Part shown: positions 54,184 through 63,535 of the stretch, piece after piece | How the letters are laid out: each line of letters begins with the position of its first letter | How positions within the stretch are numbered: the first letter of the stretch is position 1 | Program-made: the position numbers and the translations under genes | Source: Brytella acorum | Lineage (GTDB): Bacteria; Pseudomonadota; Alphaproteobacteria; Acetobacterales; Acetobacteraceae | Direction of reading: 5' to 3' | Assembly (NCBI RefSeq): GCF_029309905.1 | Contig: NZ_JARBJP010000006.1 | Span: forward strand, 62,001-126,000 | DNA length: 64,000 nt | The notes under the pieces: generated by a model | Database searches by the model: none | Told to the model about the DNA's origin: nothing | What the model saw: only the letters and a program-made list of their open reading frames with translations

Positions 54184-55350
54184 ATGATCGGCCAGAATGT
54201 TGCATCTTACGCGGTGAGGGTGGATCAGGCGCGCGGGCGTCTGCACCCCGAATCCGAAGCACCGACGCGCTCGCCCTGGCAGCGTGATCGCGACCGGATC
54301 GTGCATTCGACCGGGTTTCGCACGCTGCAATACAAAACCCAGGTCTTCATCAACCATGAAGGCGATTTTTTTCGCACGCGCCTCACGCATTCGCTGGAAG
54401 TGGCGCAGATCGCCCGTTCCATCGCGCGACAGTTGCGGCTGGACGAGGATCTGACCGAGGCCCTGGCACTTGCGCATGACCTTGGTCATACGCCGTTCGG
54501 CCATGCCGGCGAAGATGCCCTGAAACTGAGCATGAAGGGCTGGGGGGATTTCGACCACAATACCCAGTCGATCCGCCTGGTGACGTTCCTGGAGCGCCGT
54601 TACAACGATTTCGACGGCCTCAACCTTACCTGGGAAACGCTTGAGGGACTCGCAAAACATAACGGTCCCGTCGTCGATCCATCGCTCTATCTGCGGGATT
54701 ACGACTCGCGGCATCACCTTGATCTCGGAAGCTATGCCTCGGCCGAGGCGCAGGTCGCCGCCCTTTCCGACGACATCGCCTATCACGGGCATGATCTCGA
54801 TGACGGGTTGCGCGCGGGCCTGCTCCAGTTCGAGGATATCAAAGACCTGCCGATCGTCGGGGAGGAACTGGTGCGCGCCCGGTTGGGGGCGACGCGGGGA
54901 GAGGTCTTCGATCGGGACGGACGGATACGCCATGAGACCGTCCGGCAGGTGATCAACAGGCTCGTGACGGACCTTCTGCGGCAGACGCGCGCCAATATCG
55001 AGGCGCTGGCGCCAAAGAGCGCGGATGACATCCGTCATGCCGTGGCGCCCGTCGTGGCGTTCAGTCCCGACATGGCGGCGGCGAATGCGGCGATCCGTGC
55101 GTTCCTGTATGAGCGACTTTATCGGCACTGGCGCGTCAAGCGCATGACCCGCAAGGCGCGGCTCGTGACGGGTGAAATTTTCGCGGTCCTGGCCGAAGAT
55201 CCGACGCTTCTGCCGGACGGATGGCGCGAGCGCGCCCTGGTCGAGGGCGGAGAGCCGCATCGGGTGGTCGCGGATTACATCGCGGGTATGACGGATCTCT
55301 TCGCGATGGAGGAACATCGACGGTTGACGGAACTCTCTGCACTGGGCTGA
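54184..55350 (+). CDS. dgt: Deoxyguanosinetriphosphate triphosphohydrolase-like protein
   Basis: A 388-residue HD-domain dNTP triphosphohydrolase. The HD motif is seen in RLTHSLEVAQIAR, and ALAHDLGHTPFGHAGE gives the metal site. Removes triphosphate from dGTP or other dNTPs to balance nucleotide pools. The RDRIVHSTGFRTLQYKTQ start region is typical. GTG at 54181 is an equally possible start, both behind AAAGGGA. Followed by argS after 37 bases, the usual alphaproteobacterial order. Confidence 0.95.
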   Translation: MIGQNVASYAVRVDQARGRLHPESEAPTRSPWQRDRDRIVHSTGFRTLQYKTQVFINHEGDFFRTRLTHSLEVAQIARSIARQLRLDEDLTEALALAHDLGHTPFGHAGEDALKLSMKGWGDFDHNTQSIRLVTFLERRYNDFDGLNLTWETLEGLAKHNGPVVDPSLYLRDYDSRHHLDLGSYASAEAQVAALSDDIAYHGHDLDDGLRAGLLQFEDIKDLPIVGEELVRARLGATRGEVFDRDGRIRHETVRQVINRLVTDLLRQTRANIEALAPKSADDIRHAVAPVVAFSPDMAAANAAIRAFLYERLYRHWRVKRMTRKARLVTGEIFAVLAEDPTLLPDGWRERALVEGGEPHRVVADYIAGMTDLFAMEEHRRLTELSALG

Positions 55351-55387
55351 TAAGGCGACCATCGAACCTCAAGGAACCGATCAAGCG

Positions 55388-57190
55388 ATGTCCGACCCCG
55401 TACCGACCACCGACTGCCTGTTCGCGCGCTATCTGACGCAGGTGCGCGAGGCGCTCCGGGCTGTCGTGCCGGAACTGCCGGACGAGCTCATCGAGCGTGT
55501 CGAGCTCACCCCCGCGCGCGATGCCGCTCATGGCGACATGGCGACCAATGCGGCGCTCCTCGCGGCGAAACCGGCCCGACGCAAGCCGGTCGAGATCGCA
55601 CGGGAACTGGCGGCCCGGCTCGTCGCATTGCCGGGCGTCGCCGCCGCCGAGCCTGCCGGTCCGGGCTTCGTCAACCTGAAGCTCCGCCCCGAGGTCCTTC
55701 AGTCGGTCGTACCGAGCGTGCTTACGGCAGGGCGGAGCTACGGCGATTCCCGCATCGGGCAGGGTCTTCGCGTCAATGTGGAATACGTATCCGCGAATCC
55801 GACGGGTCCCATGCATGTCGGTCATTGTCGCGGTGCTGTCGTCGGAGACGCGTTGGCGAACCTGCTTGCGAAGACGGGCCACGCGGTTCGGAAGGAATAT
55901 TATATCAATGACGCGGGCGGGCAGGTCACAGCACTCGCCTGGGCGGCTTACTGGCGCTACCTTCAGGCGATCGGGACAACGCTGACGGAAGAGGCTTTCG
56001 CGGCGCTGACGCCGAGTGGCCTGCAATATGGGGGCGATTATCTCGTTCCCGTGGGTGAGGCGATCAAGGCGCGGCACGGAAATGCGCTGGCGGGGCCGGA
56101 TGCGACACCCGCTGATCCCTCCGTCTGGTTCGACATCGTGAAGGCGGAGACGCTGGAAGTCATGATGGCGTCGATTCGTGAGGATCTGGGCCTGCTCGGA
56201 ATACATCACGAGCTGTTTTCCAGCGAGGCCGCCGTTCTTGCGAGCGGACAGGTGGACGCCGCCATCGCGGCGCTTGATGCGAAGGGACTGCTTTACGAAG
56301 GAGTGCTCGAGCCGCCCAAGGGAAAGACACCAGAGGATTGGGAACCTCGACCGCAAACGCTGTTCCGTTCGACGGAATTCGGCGACGATACGGATCGTGC
56401 GCTGCGCAAGTCCGATGGGACGAACACCTATTTCGCCAACGATATCGGCTATCATTCCCAGAAAGCCATGGACGCCGATGTGCTGATCGACGTTCTCGGG
56501 GCCGATCACGGTGGCTATGTGTCGCGCATGAGGGCCGCCGTCAGCGCGTTGACGGATGGAAAGACAGGGTTCGAGGTCGTGATGTGCCAGATCGTGCGCA
56601 TCGTGAAGGGCGGCGAACCGGTTCGCATGTCGAAGCGGGCAGGGACGTTCGTGACGATGCGCGACCTCATCGACGAGGTGGGAGCGGGCGCGGTCCGTTT
56701 CACGATGCTGACCCGCAAGGCGGACGCGCAGATGGAGTTCGATCTGGATGCCGTCGTTGCCCAGACGCGCGACAATCCGGTTTTCTATGTGCAATATGCC
56801 CATGCGCGTTGCTGCTCGGTCCTGCGCGGCGCGGCCGAGGCGTTCGGCGCGGAGTTCACCTCCGGCCCTTCACTGCTGGCAGCGGACACGGCATTGTTGT
56901 CGTCCGACGCCGAGCTTGCGCTTCTGCGCCGGATTTCGACCTTTCCGCGTCTTGTCGAGGCTGCGGCACAGGCGCGTGAGCCTCACCGGATCGCGTATTT
57001 CTGCGGCGAACTGGCTGGAGACTTTCATGCGTTGTGGAACCGGGGGCGCGAGGACACGACGTTACGTTTCATTCATGAAGGTGATGCGGCGGTGAGTCTG
57101 GCCAAGGTTGCGCTTGTGGCGGCTACGGCCTCATGCCTGCGCGCGGCCCTGGCCATTCTGGGCGTTGAGCCGCTTGAGGAACTGCGATGA
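55388..57190 (+). CDS. argS: Arginyl-tRNA synthetase
   Basis: A 600-residue class Ia synthetase. HIGH-type motif is HVGH in VSANPTGPMHVGHCRGA, the KMSKS-like loop is RMSKRAG, and the C-terminal DALR anticodon-binding region ends LGVEPLEELR. N-terminal Add-1 domain is present. Full length. Its last bases overlap the SPOR gene start (ATGA), so the two are translationally coupled. Confidence 0.97.
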   Translation: MSDPVPTTDCLFARYLTQVREALRAVVPELPDELIERVELTPARDAAHGDMATNAALLAAKPARRKPVEIARELAARLVALPGVAAAEPAGPGFVNLKLRPEVLQSVVPSVLTAGRSYGDSRIGQGLRVNVEYVSANPTGPMHVGHCRGAVVGDALANLLAKTGHAVRKEYYINDAGGQVTALAWAAYWRYLQAIGTTLTEEAFAALTPSGLQYGGDYLVPVGEAIKARHGNALAGPDATPADPSVWFDIVKAETLEVMMASIREDLGLLGIHHELFSSEAAVLASGQVDAAIAALDAKGLLYEGVLEPPKGKTPEDWEPRPQTLFRSTEFGDDTDRALRKSDGTNTYFANDIGYHSQKAMDADVLIDVLGADHGGYVSRMRAAVSALTDGKTGFEVVMCQIVRIVKGGEPVRMSKRAGTFVTMRDLIDEVGAGAVRFTMLTRKADAQMEFDLDAVVAQTRDNPVFYVQYAHARCCSVLRGAAEAFGAEFTSGPSLLAADTALLSSDAELALLRRISTFPRLVEAAAQAREPHRIAYFCGELAGDFHALWNRGREDTTLRFIHEGDAAVSLAKVALVAATASCLRAALAILGVEPLEELR

Positions 57191-58161
57191 GCGAAGATCA
57201 GGACTGGCGCACGGATCGCGATGCAAAGCGCCCGCCATCGACGGCGGAACGCGCGCGCGAGCGCATGAGCGCGGATTACGACGACGATGATCTTCCGCGT
57301 CGTCGGGGATCACCGGGGAAACTGGCGGCGCTGCTCGGCTCGGACGAAGCGACCCGCAAGCTGCTTTTCGGGGCGATCGGGGTTGGTGGAGTGCTGCTGG
57401 TCGGCATTGGCGGCTGGTCGCTGATGGGTCATCACACAAGCGGGATTCCCGTGCTCGGACCGCCTCCCGGTCCGGTGCGCGATGTCCCGGTCGATCCTGG
57501 CGGCATGCAGATTTCCGGTTCTGACGATGCGGTTTCGGATACGACGGGACAAGGGGAGGCCCATCTCGCTCCGGCTCCCGAGCAACCCCATCCGGATGCG
57601 CTGGCTCGTCAATACGGGCAGCCCGCGACGCCGCCGGAAACGCAGACGAAGACGTCATCGCCACCATCCGCCGAGACTTCGGGGGCATCAAAGGCCGATC
57701 TCGGAGACGGTGATACCGGGGACGATCTCGCACCGGTTGGTTCGGCCCCTGCCAAACCGGCGGAAAAGCCCGCAGCGGTTGCTCCGGCCCCGAAAGCAGC
57801 GCCTGCGTCCGGAGCGGCTGAGAAGAAAGCCGCGGAAGTGCCGCCCACGCCCCGGCAGCCCGCACCCGCTGCTTCTCCGGTCGCTCCTCCGGCAGCGCCG
57901 TCTTCTACGACGACGGGTGGCTTTGCCGTCCAGCTGGGGGCGCTCGATAGCGATGCGGAAGCGCAGCGCCAGTGGGAGATCGTCCGGAAGCAGGCGCCGG
58001 ACCTGTTTGCCGACCGCAAACCTGTGGTCGAGCGTGCGGATCGCGGAGGGCGGACCTATTTCCGCCTGCGGGTCGCAGGCTTCGACAGCGCCCAGAGCGC
58101 CAAAGCGTTCTGTATCAAGGCTCATGCGCGCAGCGTCGCGTGTACGCCCGCCCGTTTCTGA
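57187..58161 (+). CDS. SPOR domain-containing protein
   Basis: A 324-residue single-pass membrane protein: a charged cytoplasmic N terminus, a TM segment (about 59-80), a long Pro/Ala/Lys-rich linker (about 85-245) and a C-terminal SPOR domain (about 247-324, starting GFAVQLGALDSDAEAQRQWE). SPOR domains bind denuded peptidoglycan at division sites. In many alphaproteobacteria it lies between argS and nagZ; here scpA follows directly (15-base gap). Confidence 0.93.
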   Translation: MSEDQDWRTDRDAKRPPSTAERARERMSADYDDDDLPRRRGSPGKLAALLGSDEATRKLLFGAIGVGGVLLVGIGGWSLMGHHTSGIPVLGPPPGPVRDVPVDPGGMQISGSDDAVSDTTGQGEAHLAPAPEQPHPDALARQYGQPATPPETQTKTSSPPSAETSGASKADLGDGDTGDDLAPVGSAPAKPAEKPAAVAPAPKAAPASGAAEKKAAEVPPTPRQPAPAASPVAPPAAPSSTTTGGFAVQLGALDSDAEAQRQWEIVRKQAPDLFADRKPVVERADRGGRTYFRLRVAGFDSAQSAKAFCIKAHARSVACTPARF

Positions 58162-58176
58162 TTCGCTCGTTACCGG

Positions 58177-58992
58177 ATGGATGTGAGCGGTACTGTCATG
58201 GAAATGCCCGGCGGGGGTGACGGGGTCATTCCCGCGCCGCATCTCTGTCTGGACGGCTTCGAGGGGCCGCTCGATCTGCTGCTCGATCTGGCCCGCGCCC
58301 AGAAGGTCGATCTGGCCCGGATTTCGATCCTGCAACTCGTCGAGCAGTATCTGACGGTCGTGGAGCAGGCGCGCTCCATCCGCCTCGAACTGGCTGCGGA
58401 CTGGCTGGTCATGGCGGCATGGCTGGCATGGCTGAAATCCCGGCTCCTGCTACCGGCCGAGAACGCTCCGGACGATGACGCCGAGGAGGCGGCAGGGCTT
58501 CTGCACGAACGTCTCATCGAACTTGAACGCATGCGGGCCGCGGCGTTGTGGCTGGCCACGCAGCCGCGGCTGAGGGATGACGTCCATGCGCGCGGCATGG
58601 AGGAGAACTTCCGGGAGATCGACCGCACCGGGCTGCGTGTCGAAGTTTCGGCCCTGATCGGTGCCTATCTCTCGGTCATGCGACGTCGCAACCGGCGTCG
58701 GCATTACGCGCCGGTACGATTGCGATACTGGACCGTCACCGATGCGGTCGCGGCGTTGCGCCGTCTTCTGAACGCGCCCTCGGCTCCCGGATGGCAGAGC
58801 CTCACGGCGCTCGTGCCCGCCACGGAAACGACGCAGCAGGCCTGGCGCGCGGCGATGGCGGGCGCGCTCGTCGCCGGTCTTGAAATGGCGAAGGAAGGCT
58901 CAGTCGAACTGCGCCAGGAAACGCCATTCGCGGCTATTCTGTTGCGCGCGGCTGAAACGACGACGGCAATCCCTCATGGAGAGGAGATCTGA
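58177..58992 (+). CDS. scpA: Segregation and condensation protein A
   Basis: A 271-residue kleisin that bridges SMC heads with ScpB. The conserved FEGPLDLLLDLARAQKVDLARISILQLVEQY N-terminal region is clear (from about residue 28), with the WLVMAAWLAWLKSRLLLP helix following and a winged-helix C terminus. ATG at 58177; an internal ATG at 58198 would drop only the first seven residues. Overlaps nothing; scpB starts two bases downstream of the stop. Confidence 0.95.
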   Translation: MDVSGTVMEMPGGGDGVIPAPHLCLDGFEGPLDLLLDLARAQKVDLARISILQLVEQYLTVVEQARSIRLELAADWLVMAAWLAWLKSRLLLPAENAPDDDAEEAAGLLHERLIELERMRAAALWLATQPRLRDDVHARGMEENFREIDRTGLRVEVSALIGAYLSVMRRRNRRRHYAPVRLRYWTVTDAVAALRRLLNAPSAPGWQSLTALVPATETTQQAWRAAMAGALVAGLEMAKEGSVELRQETPFAAILLRAAETTTAIPHGEEI

Positions 58993-58993
58993 C

Positions 58994-59572
58994 ATGACTG
59001 TGCTGTCCCGTGCCATCGAGGCCATGATTTTCGCGAGCCAGGAGCCTGTTGGAGAGGCGTCTCTGCGCGATTTTCTCGAACAAAACGGCGCGTCACCCGA
59101 GGATCTGCCGCAGATGATCGCGGAGATTTCCGCTCGCTATGACGGACACGGCATCGAATTGGTGTCTGTCGCAAAGGGATGGCAGTTTCGCACATGCGTG
59201 GAGTTGGCGTCCATGCTCACGACGGTTGTCGAACGGCCCCGTCGCCTCAGCCGCGCCGCGATGGAAGCTCTGGCGGTCGTTGCCTATCATCAGCCATGCA
59301 CCCGTGCGGAAATCGAGACTATTCGCGGCGTCGCTCTCAATCAGTCCGTGCTCGATGCCTTGCTCGGCGATGACCTCATCGTTCCCAGGGGTCGCAAGGA
59401 AGTGCCGGGGCGGCCGGTTCTTTGGGGTACGTCGGGAAAATTTTTAAGCGCGTTCGGACTTGTGGATCTGAACGCGCTTCCCCGGCGCGAGGAGCTGCTG
59501 GTCGAGCCGGTATCCGCCGAGGCGCCTGACGAGGACGGTATCGCGCCTGTTTCCGAGGACGGGCCCACGTGA
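58994..59572 (+). CDS. scpB: Segregation and condensation protein B
   Basis: A 192-residue ScpB with two winged-helix domains, seen as LSRAIEAMIFASQEPV near the start and the LSRAAMEALAVVAYHQPCTRAEIE stretch and RGVALNQSVLDALL later. Ribosome site GGAG is within the scpA end. Works with ScpA and SMC in chromosome organisation. The next gene, tatB, follows after 37 bases; tatA, usually here in relatives, is missing. Confidence 0.95.
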   Translation: MTVLSRAIEAMIFASQEPVGEASLRDFLEQNGASPEDLPQMIAEISARYDGHGIELVSVAKGWQFRTCVELASMLTTVVERPRRLSRAAMEALAVVAYHQPCTRAEIETIRGVALNQSVLDALLGDDLIVPRGRKEVPGRPVLWGTSGKFLSAFGLVDLNALPRREELLVEPVSAEAPDEDGIAPVSEDGPT

Positions 59573-59609
59573 TACTCATGCGCGCTCCGCCGGATTGAAG
59601 ATTGGGTGC

Positions 59610-60161
59610 ATGTTCGATTTCAGTTGGTCCGAAATTGCGCTGACGGTCATCGTCGCGCTGGTTTTCATCGGACCCAAAGACCTTCCCGTCGCTCTGCGCA
59701 CCCTCAGCAAGGGTGTTAAAGCCATCCGTCGCATGGCCTCTGAATTTCAGTCCCATGTCGATGAGATGGTGCGCGACGCCGATCTGGGGGAAGTGCGCGA
59801 TCAGTTCAGGGATCTGAAAACCTTTAATATCCGGGATCGCTTCGACAGGGCGATCGACCCCGACCGCAGTATCGTGCGCAGCTTCGAGCCGCCGCCATCC
59901 CTCTCCGTCCCACCGTCGTCTTACGCGCCTGTCGCGGAGGTCCCGGTTCTGGAAGAAAGCGTTTCGGCGCCGGCCATTCTGCCTCCTGCTCTGGGACGGC
60001 GTCTGGCGCGCGAGCGGGCAAAATGGTACGCACCCGCGATCATTCCGCCGCCGACGGTGACACATGGCCGTCGTCGGGTATCACTTGGTCAATATCCCGA
60101 TGTCACGGAACCGGATGCCCATACTTCCGGCGTCGCGGAGACGGAAGAGGGCATGCGCTGA
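59610..60161 (+). CDS. tatB: Sec-independent protein translocase TatB
   Basis: A 183-residue TatB: short N-terminal TM (MFDFSWSEIALTVIVALVFIG), the FIGPKDLP hinge and an amphipathic helix, then a long acidic and Pro-rich tail. Part of the twin-arginine translocase substrate receptor with TatC. The start is ATG 59610, with TTG at 59595 unlikely. The stop codon overlaps tatC by one base (TGATG). Confidence 0.94.
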   Translation: MFDFSWSEIALTVIVALVFIGPKDLPVALRTLSKGVKAIRRMASEFQSHVDEMVRDADLGEVRDQFRDLKTFNIRDRFDRAIDPDRSIVRSFEPPPSLSVPPSSYAPVAEVPVLEESVSAPAILPPALGRRLARERAKWYAPAIIPPPTVTHGRRRVSLGQYPDVTEPDAHTSGVAETEEGMR

Positions 60162-60946
60162 TGTCTCAGGACGGCAACCCCATCGAAGATCAGGCCATGC
60201 CGCTCCTCGATCACCTGATCGAGCTGCGCAAGCGCCTGATCTGGTCGATCGCGAGCTTCGCGGTCGCTTTCATGGTCTGCTATCACTTCGCGGGCCGCAT
60301 CTATCTTTTTCTCGCGGCCCCGTTGGGCGAGATCATGCGCCAACAGGGCGAGCAGCCTCACCTCATCTACACGGCGCTGTATGAGGCATTCTTCACTTAT
60401 GTGCGTGTCGCGGTGTTCGGCGCGGCATTCCTCTCCTTCCCCGTAATTGCCATTCAGGCGTGGATCTTCATCGCGCCAGGCCTTTACCGGAGCGAGAAGC
60501 GGGCCTTTGCGCCCTTCCTGATTGCAACGCCCATCCTGTTCTTCACCGGCGCGGCGCTGGCCTATTATTTCATCTTTCCCATCGCCTGGCGGTTCTTCCT
60601 ATCGTTTCAGACCGCTTCAGGCGGCGAGCAGGGGATGCATATTGAATTACAGGCGAAGGTGTCGGAATACCTGACGCTGGTCATGAAGCTCATTCTGGCG
60701 TTCGGCGTGTCGTTCGAACTGCCCGTCGTTCTTGCGCTTCTGGCACGCGTTGGCATTGTCAATTCCAGGCAGCTTCGCAAATTTCGTCGGTATGCCGTTG
60801 TTATTGCAACTGTTGTTGCGGCGGTTCTCGCGCCGCCGGACGTTATCACCCAGGCAGGCCTCGCGATTGCGCTCGTGATCCTGTACGAAGTGTCGATCGC
60901 GGTGGCACGTCTGGTCGAGCCCCGTAGCCTCCCTGAAGACGCCTAA
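60161..60946 (+). CDS. tatC: Sec-independent protein translocase TatC
   Basis: A 261-residue six-TM core of the twin-arginine translocase. N-terminal PLLDHLIELRKRLIWSI, the mid-protein FLSFPVIAIQAWIFIAPGLYRSEKR region and the C-terminal FGVSFELPVVLALLARVGI segment are characteristic. The start at 60161 overlaps the tatB stop; upstream in-frame sequence is not supported. serS follows after 21 bases. Confidence 0.96.
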   Translation: MSQDGNPIEDQAMPLLDHLIELRKRLIWSIASFAVAFMVCYHFAGRIYLFLAAPLGEIMRQQGEQPHLIYTALYEAFFTYVRVAVFGAAFLSFPVIAIQAWIFIAPGLYRSEKRAFAPFLIATPILFFTGAALAYYFIFPIAWRFFLSFQTASGGEQGMHIELQAKVSEYLTLVMKLILAFGVSFELPVVLALLARVGIVNSRQLRKFRRYAVVIATVVAAVLAPPDVITQAGLAIALVILYEVSIAVARLVEPRSLPEDA

Positions 60947-60967
60947 TTTCCAGGACGGATAACATCC

Positions 60968-62233
60968 ATGCATGATCTTCGCGCTCTTCGAGCCGACCCT
61001 GAAGCTTTCGACGCCGCGCTCGCGCGACGCGGTCTTCCTGCCGTGGCTGGTGCGATCGTCTCCCGGGACGAGCAGCGTCGCGCCGCGCTTCATGCGCTTC
61101 AGATGGAACAGGCTGCCCGGAAAACCCTGGCCAGGGATATCGGTCTTCGTAAGAAATCCGGGGAGCAAACGTCTGATCTTGAAGAAAAGGCGGTAGCCCT
61201 GCGTGATAAGATCACCGCTCTGGAAGCGCAGGCGACGGCTGTTGATCGTGAGATCGCCGACATGCTTGCCCGGTTGCCGAACCTGCTGGACGAGGGCGTC
61301 CCTGACGGGGCGGATGAGAGCGACAACGTGACCGTCAAGCAGTTTGGCACGCGGCGGGAATTCGCTTTTACGCCAAAGCAGCATTTCGAACTTGGCGAGG
61401 CCCTGGGCATGATGGACTTCTCCACGGCCGCCAAGCTGTCAGGATCTCGCTTCACGGTCTTGCGCGGCGCGCTTGCCCGTCTCGATCGGGCGCTCGGCCA
61501 GTATATGCTGGATGTGCATACGGATGAGTTCGGCTATTCCGAGACAGTCGTGCCGCTGCTGGTCAATGACGATGCGATGTATGGCACGGACAAACTGCCC
61601 AAATTCGCCGAAGACTCCTTTCGTACGGAAGACGGGCGCTGGCTCATCCCGACGGCGGAGGTTCCGCTAACGGCCAGTGTGGCTGGTGAAATTCTCGACG
61701 CCAGACAGTTGCCCATTCGCATGACCGCGCTGTCGGCATGCTTTCGCTCCGAGGCGGGATCAGCAGGGAGGGATGTTCGCGGAATGCTTAGGCAGCACCA
61801 GTTCTCGAAAGTCGAACTCGTTTCTGTGGTGTCGCCCGAGGAGAGTGAGGCCGAGCATGAACGCATGACACGCTGCGCCGAGACCGTGCTGGAGCGACTG
61901 GAAATTCCGTATCGTCGTCAGCTTCTATGTGCGGGCGATACCGGGTTCGGTGCGGCACGAACCTATGATCTTGAAGCCTGGTTGCCGGGGCAGGAGGCGT
62001 GGCGGGAGATTTCGTCATGCTCCAATACGCGTGCTTTCCAGGCGCGACGCATGAACGCCCGTTACAGGGCTGCAGAGGGTATTGCCTTCGTTCATACCTT
62101 GAATGGCTCGGGACTTGCCGTGGGTCGGACCCTCATCGCGGTCATGGAAAACTATCAGGAAGCGGACGGCAGCGTGGCCGTGCCCGAAGTGCTACGTCCC
62201 TACATGGGTGGGCTTGCGAGCATAACGACCTGA
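60968..62233 (+). CDS. serS: Seryl-tRNA synthetase
   Basis: A 421-residue class II synthetase. The N-terminal coiled-coil arm (about 25-105) is followed by motif 2 ([25 protein letters not shown]-like, here [20 protein letters not shown]) and motif 3 [17 protein letters not shown]. Charges tRNA-Ser and tRNA-Sec precursors. The order tatC-serS is conserved in alphaproteobacteria, but the gene after serS is nadK here. Confidence 0.97.
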   Translation: MHDLRALRADPEAFDAALARRGLPAVAGAIVSRDEQRRAALHALQMEQAARKTLARDIGLRKKSGEQTSDLEEKAVALRDKITALEAQATAVDREIADMLARLPNLLDEGVPDGADESDNVTVKQFGTRREFAFTPKQHFELGEALGMMDFSTAAKLSGSRFTVLRGALARLDRALGQYMLDVHTDEFGYSETVVPLLVNDDAMYGTDKLPKFAEDSFRTEDGRWLIPTAEVPLTASVAGEILDARQLPIRMTALSACFRSEAGSAGRDVRGMLRQHQFSKVELVSVVSPEESEAEHERMTRCAETVLERLEIPYRRQLLCAGDTGFGAARTYDLEAWLPGQEAWREISSCSNTRAFQARRMNARYRAAEGIAFVHTLNGSGLAVGRTLIAVMENYQEADGSVAVPEVLRPYMGGLASITT

Positions 62234-62297
62234 AGGGCATTTCCGCCCATGCCATGGCGCATCGCGCATGGTCGTGACGAGAGCGTAGAGGTGGCCA

Positions 62298-63128
62298 GTG
62301 TCTAAAGATCACGCGAATGACAGAGGCGATCCAGGAGCGCGAGGGGAGCGGCCGACGCTGGAGAGATGGACGAAAATCGCATTTCTTGCGGCGCATACGC
62401 CCGTGGCTCAGGCCGCGTTGCAGTCACTTGCGACCCGCTTCGGGAATGTGGCGCTGGACGAAGCGGAGGTTCTGGTTTGTCTGGGGGGAGACGGCTTTCT
62501 TCTGGAATGCATGCATCGTGTTCTGACGCTGGGGATTCCAGTCTACGGCATGAATTGTGGTTCGGTCGGCTTTCTCATGAATCCGATGGGCGAGGTGGGT
62601 CTGCTCGAACGCCTTCGCCGCGCGCAACCAACGGTGTTGCACCCGTTGAGGATGTCCGCCTATGACGGCGCCGGTGGGCTGCATGAAGCGCTCGCCTTCA
62701 ACGATGTGTTTCTTTTTCGCCAGACACGACAGGCTGCGAAGATACAGGTCGAGGTTGACGGGCGCGTTCGTCTGCCGGAGCTGATTTGCGATGGTATCAT
62801 CGTCGCAACGCCGGCTGGTTCAACCGCCTACAACCTGTCTGCGCATGGCCCAATCGTTCCGCTGAACGCGAATCTGCTTCCGCTGACGCCGATCTCGGCA
62901 TTTCGTCCGCGCCGATGGAGAGGAGCGCTGCTGCCGTCCACGGCGGAAGTGCGCTTCACGCTCCTGGAGAGTGATAAACGACCGGCTGCGGCGGTTGCGG
63001 ACTTTACGGAAATTCGCGGTGTCAGAAGCGTTGTTGTGCGGGAAGACAAAACGCTGCGCACGACGGTGTTGTTCGATCCGGATCACGGGCTGTCCGAGCG
63101 GATCATCGCCGAGCAGTTCGCGGAATAG
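62298..63128 (+). CDS. nadK: NAD kinase
   Basis: A 276-residue NAD kinase. Key motifs are [15 protein letters not shown] (GGDG), the [12 protein letters not shown] segment, and [24 protein letters not shown]. It phosphorylates NAD to NADP. A GTG at 62298 with AGAGG six bases before is the start; the next in-frame ATG is inside the core domain. It follows serS in the position that surE takes in many relatives. Confidence 0.94.
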   Translation: MSKDHANDRGDPGARGERPTLERWTKIAFLAAHTPVAQAALQSLATRFGNVALDEAEVLVCLGGDGFLLECMHRVLTLGIPVYGMNCGSVGFLMNPMGEVGLLERLRRAQPTVLHPLRMSAYDGAGGLHEALAFNDVFLFRQTRQAAKIQVEVDGRVRLPELICDGIIVATPAGSTAYNLSAHGPIVPLNANLLPLTPISAFRPRRWRGALLPSTAEVRFTLLESDKRPAAAVADFTEIRGVRSVVVREDKTLRTTVLFDPDHGLSERIIAEQFAE

Positions 63129-63535
63129 ACAAGTGTTCTTTCGTGACGGTCAGTTCATAAAATCGTTATTTTCCAGAGGTAACGGCGGTTTTCCTTGCGC
63201 TATCACGAAAACCGAACGAACGCACTGGGATTTATAACGTAAAATTTCTTTGTAATCTCATATCATGTTGTTCTATGAGGGCGATCCGATGGGACGAGGC
63301 TTGTTCGGCCTGCAACTTGGTATGTTACGTGCGTCATTGTGATCTGCCTCTCTAAGGGATGGGATTTCGTCGCCTTGAGTTCAGTGGCTTCAATCCCGGG
63401 CGAAAAACCTCTTGTGGGTGTGTTTTGGAAAGTGAAAGACTGTTGACTACGCTGCGGAATGATACGTTTTCGAGATCCGATCGTCGTGCCTCGAAGGGTA
63501 CAAGCAGACGTAGTTCCAGCCGGAGCGTGTGCGAG
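63129..63535. other. Gap between nadK and the OprB porin gene
   Basis: About 400 bases with no supported gene. An eight-base inverted repeat TTTCGTGA / TCACGAAA (63139-63146 and 63203-63210) and a smaller CGTTA / TAACG dyad (63164-63168, 63180-63184) follow the nadK stop and may help end its transcript. The stretch 63225-63290 is AT-rich and could hold the porin promoter (TTGTAA at 63250-63255 with TATGAG near 63274 as a weak pair). Confidence 0.4.

Noticed and set aside
54157-55362. Reverse open frame of about 401 codons opposite dgt
   Set aside because: Antisense shadow of the HD-domain dNTPase.
55136-56803. Reverse open frame of about 555 codons opposite dgt and argS
   Set aside because: Antisense to conserved genes and spanning their junction; no homology features.
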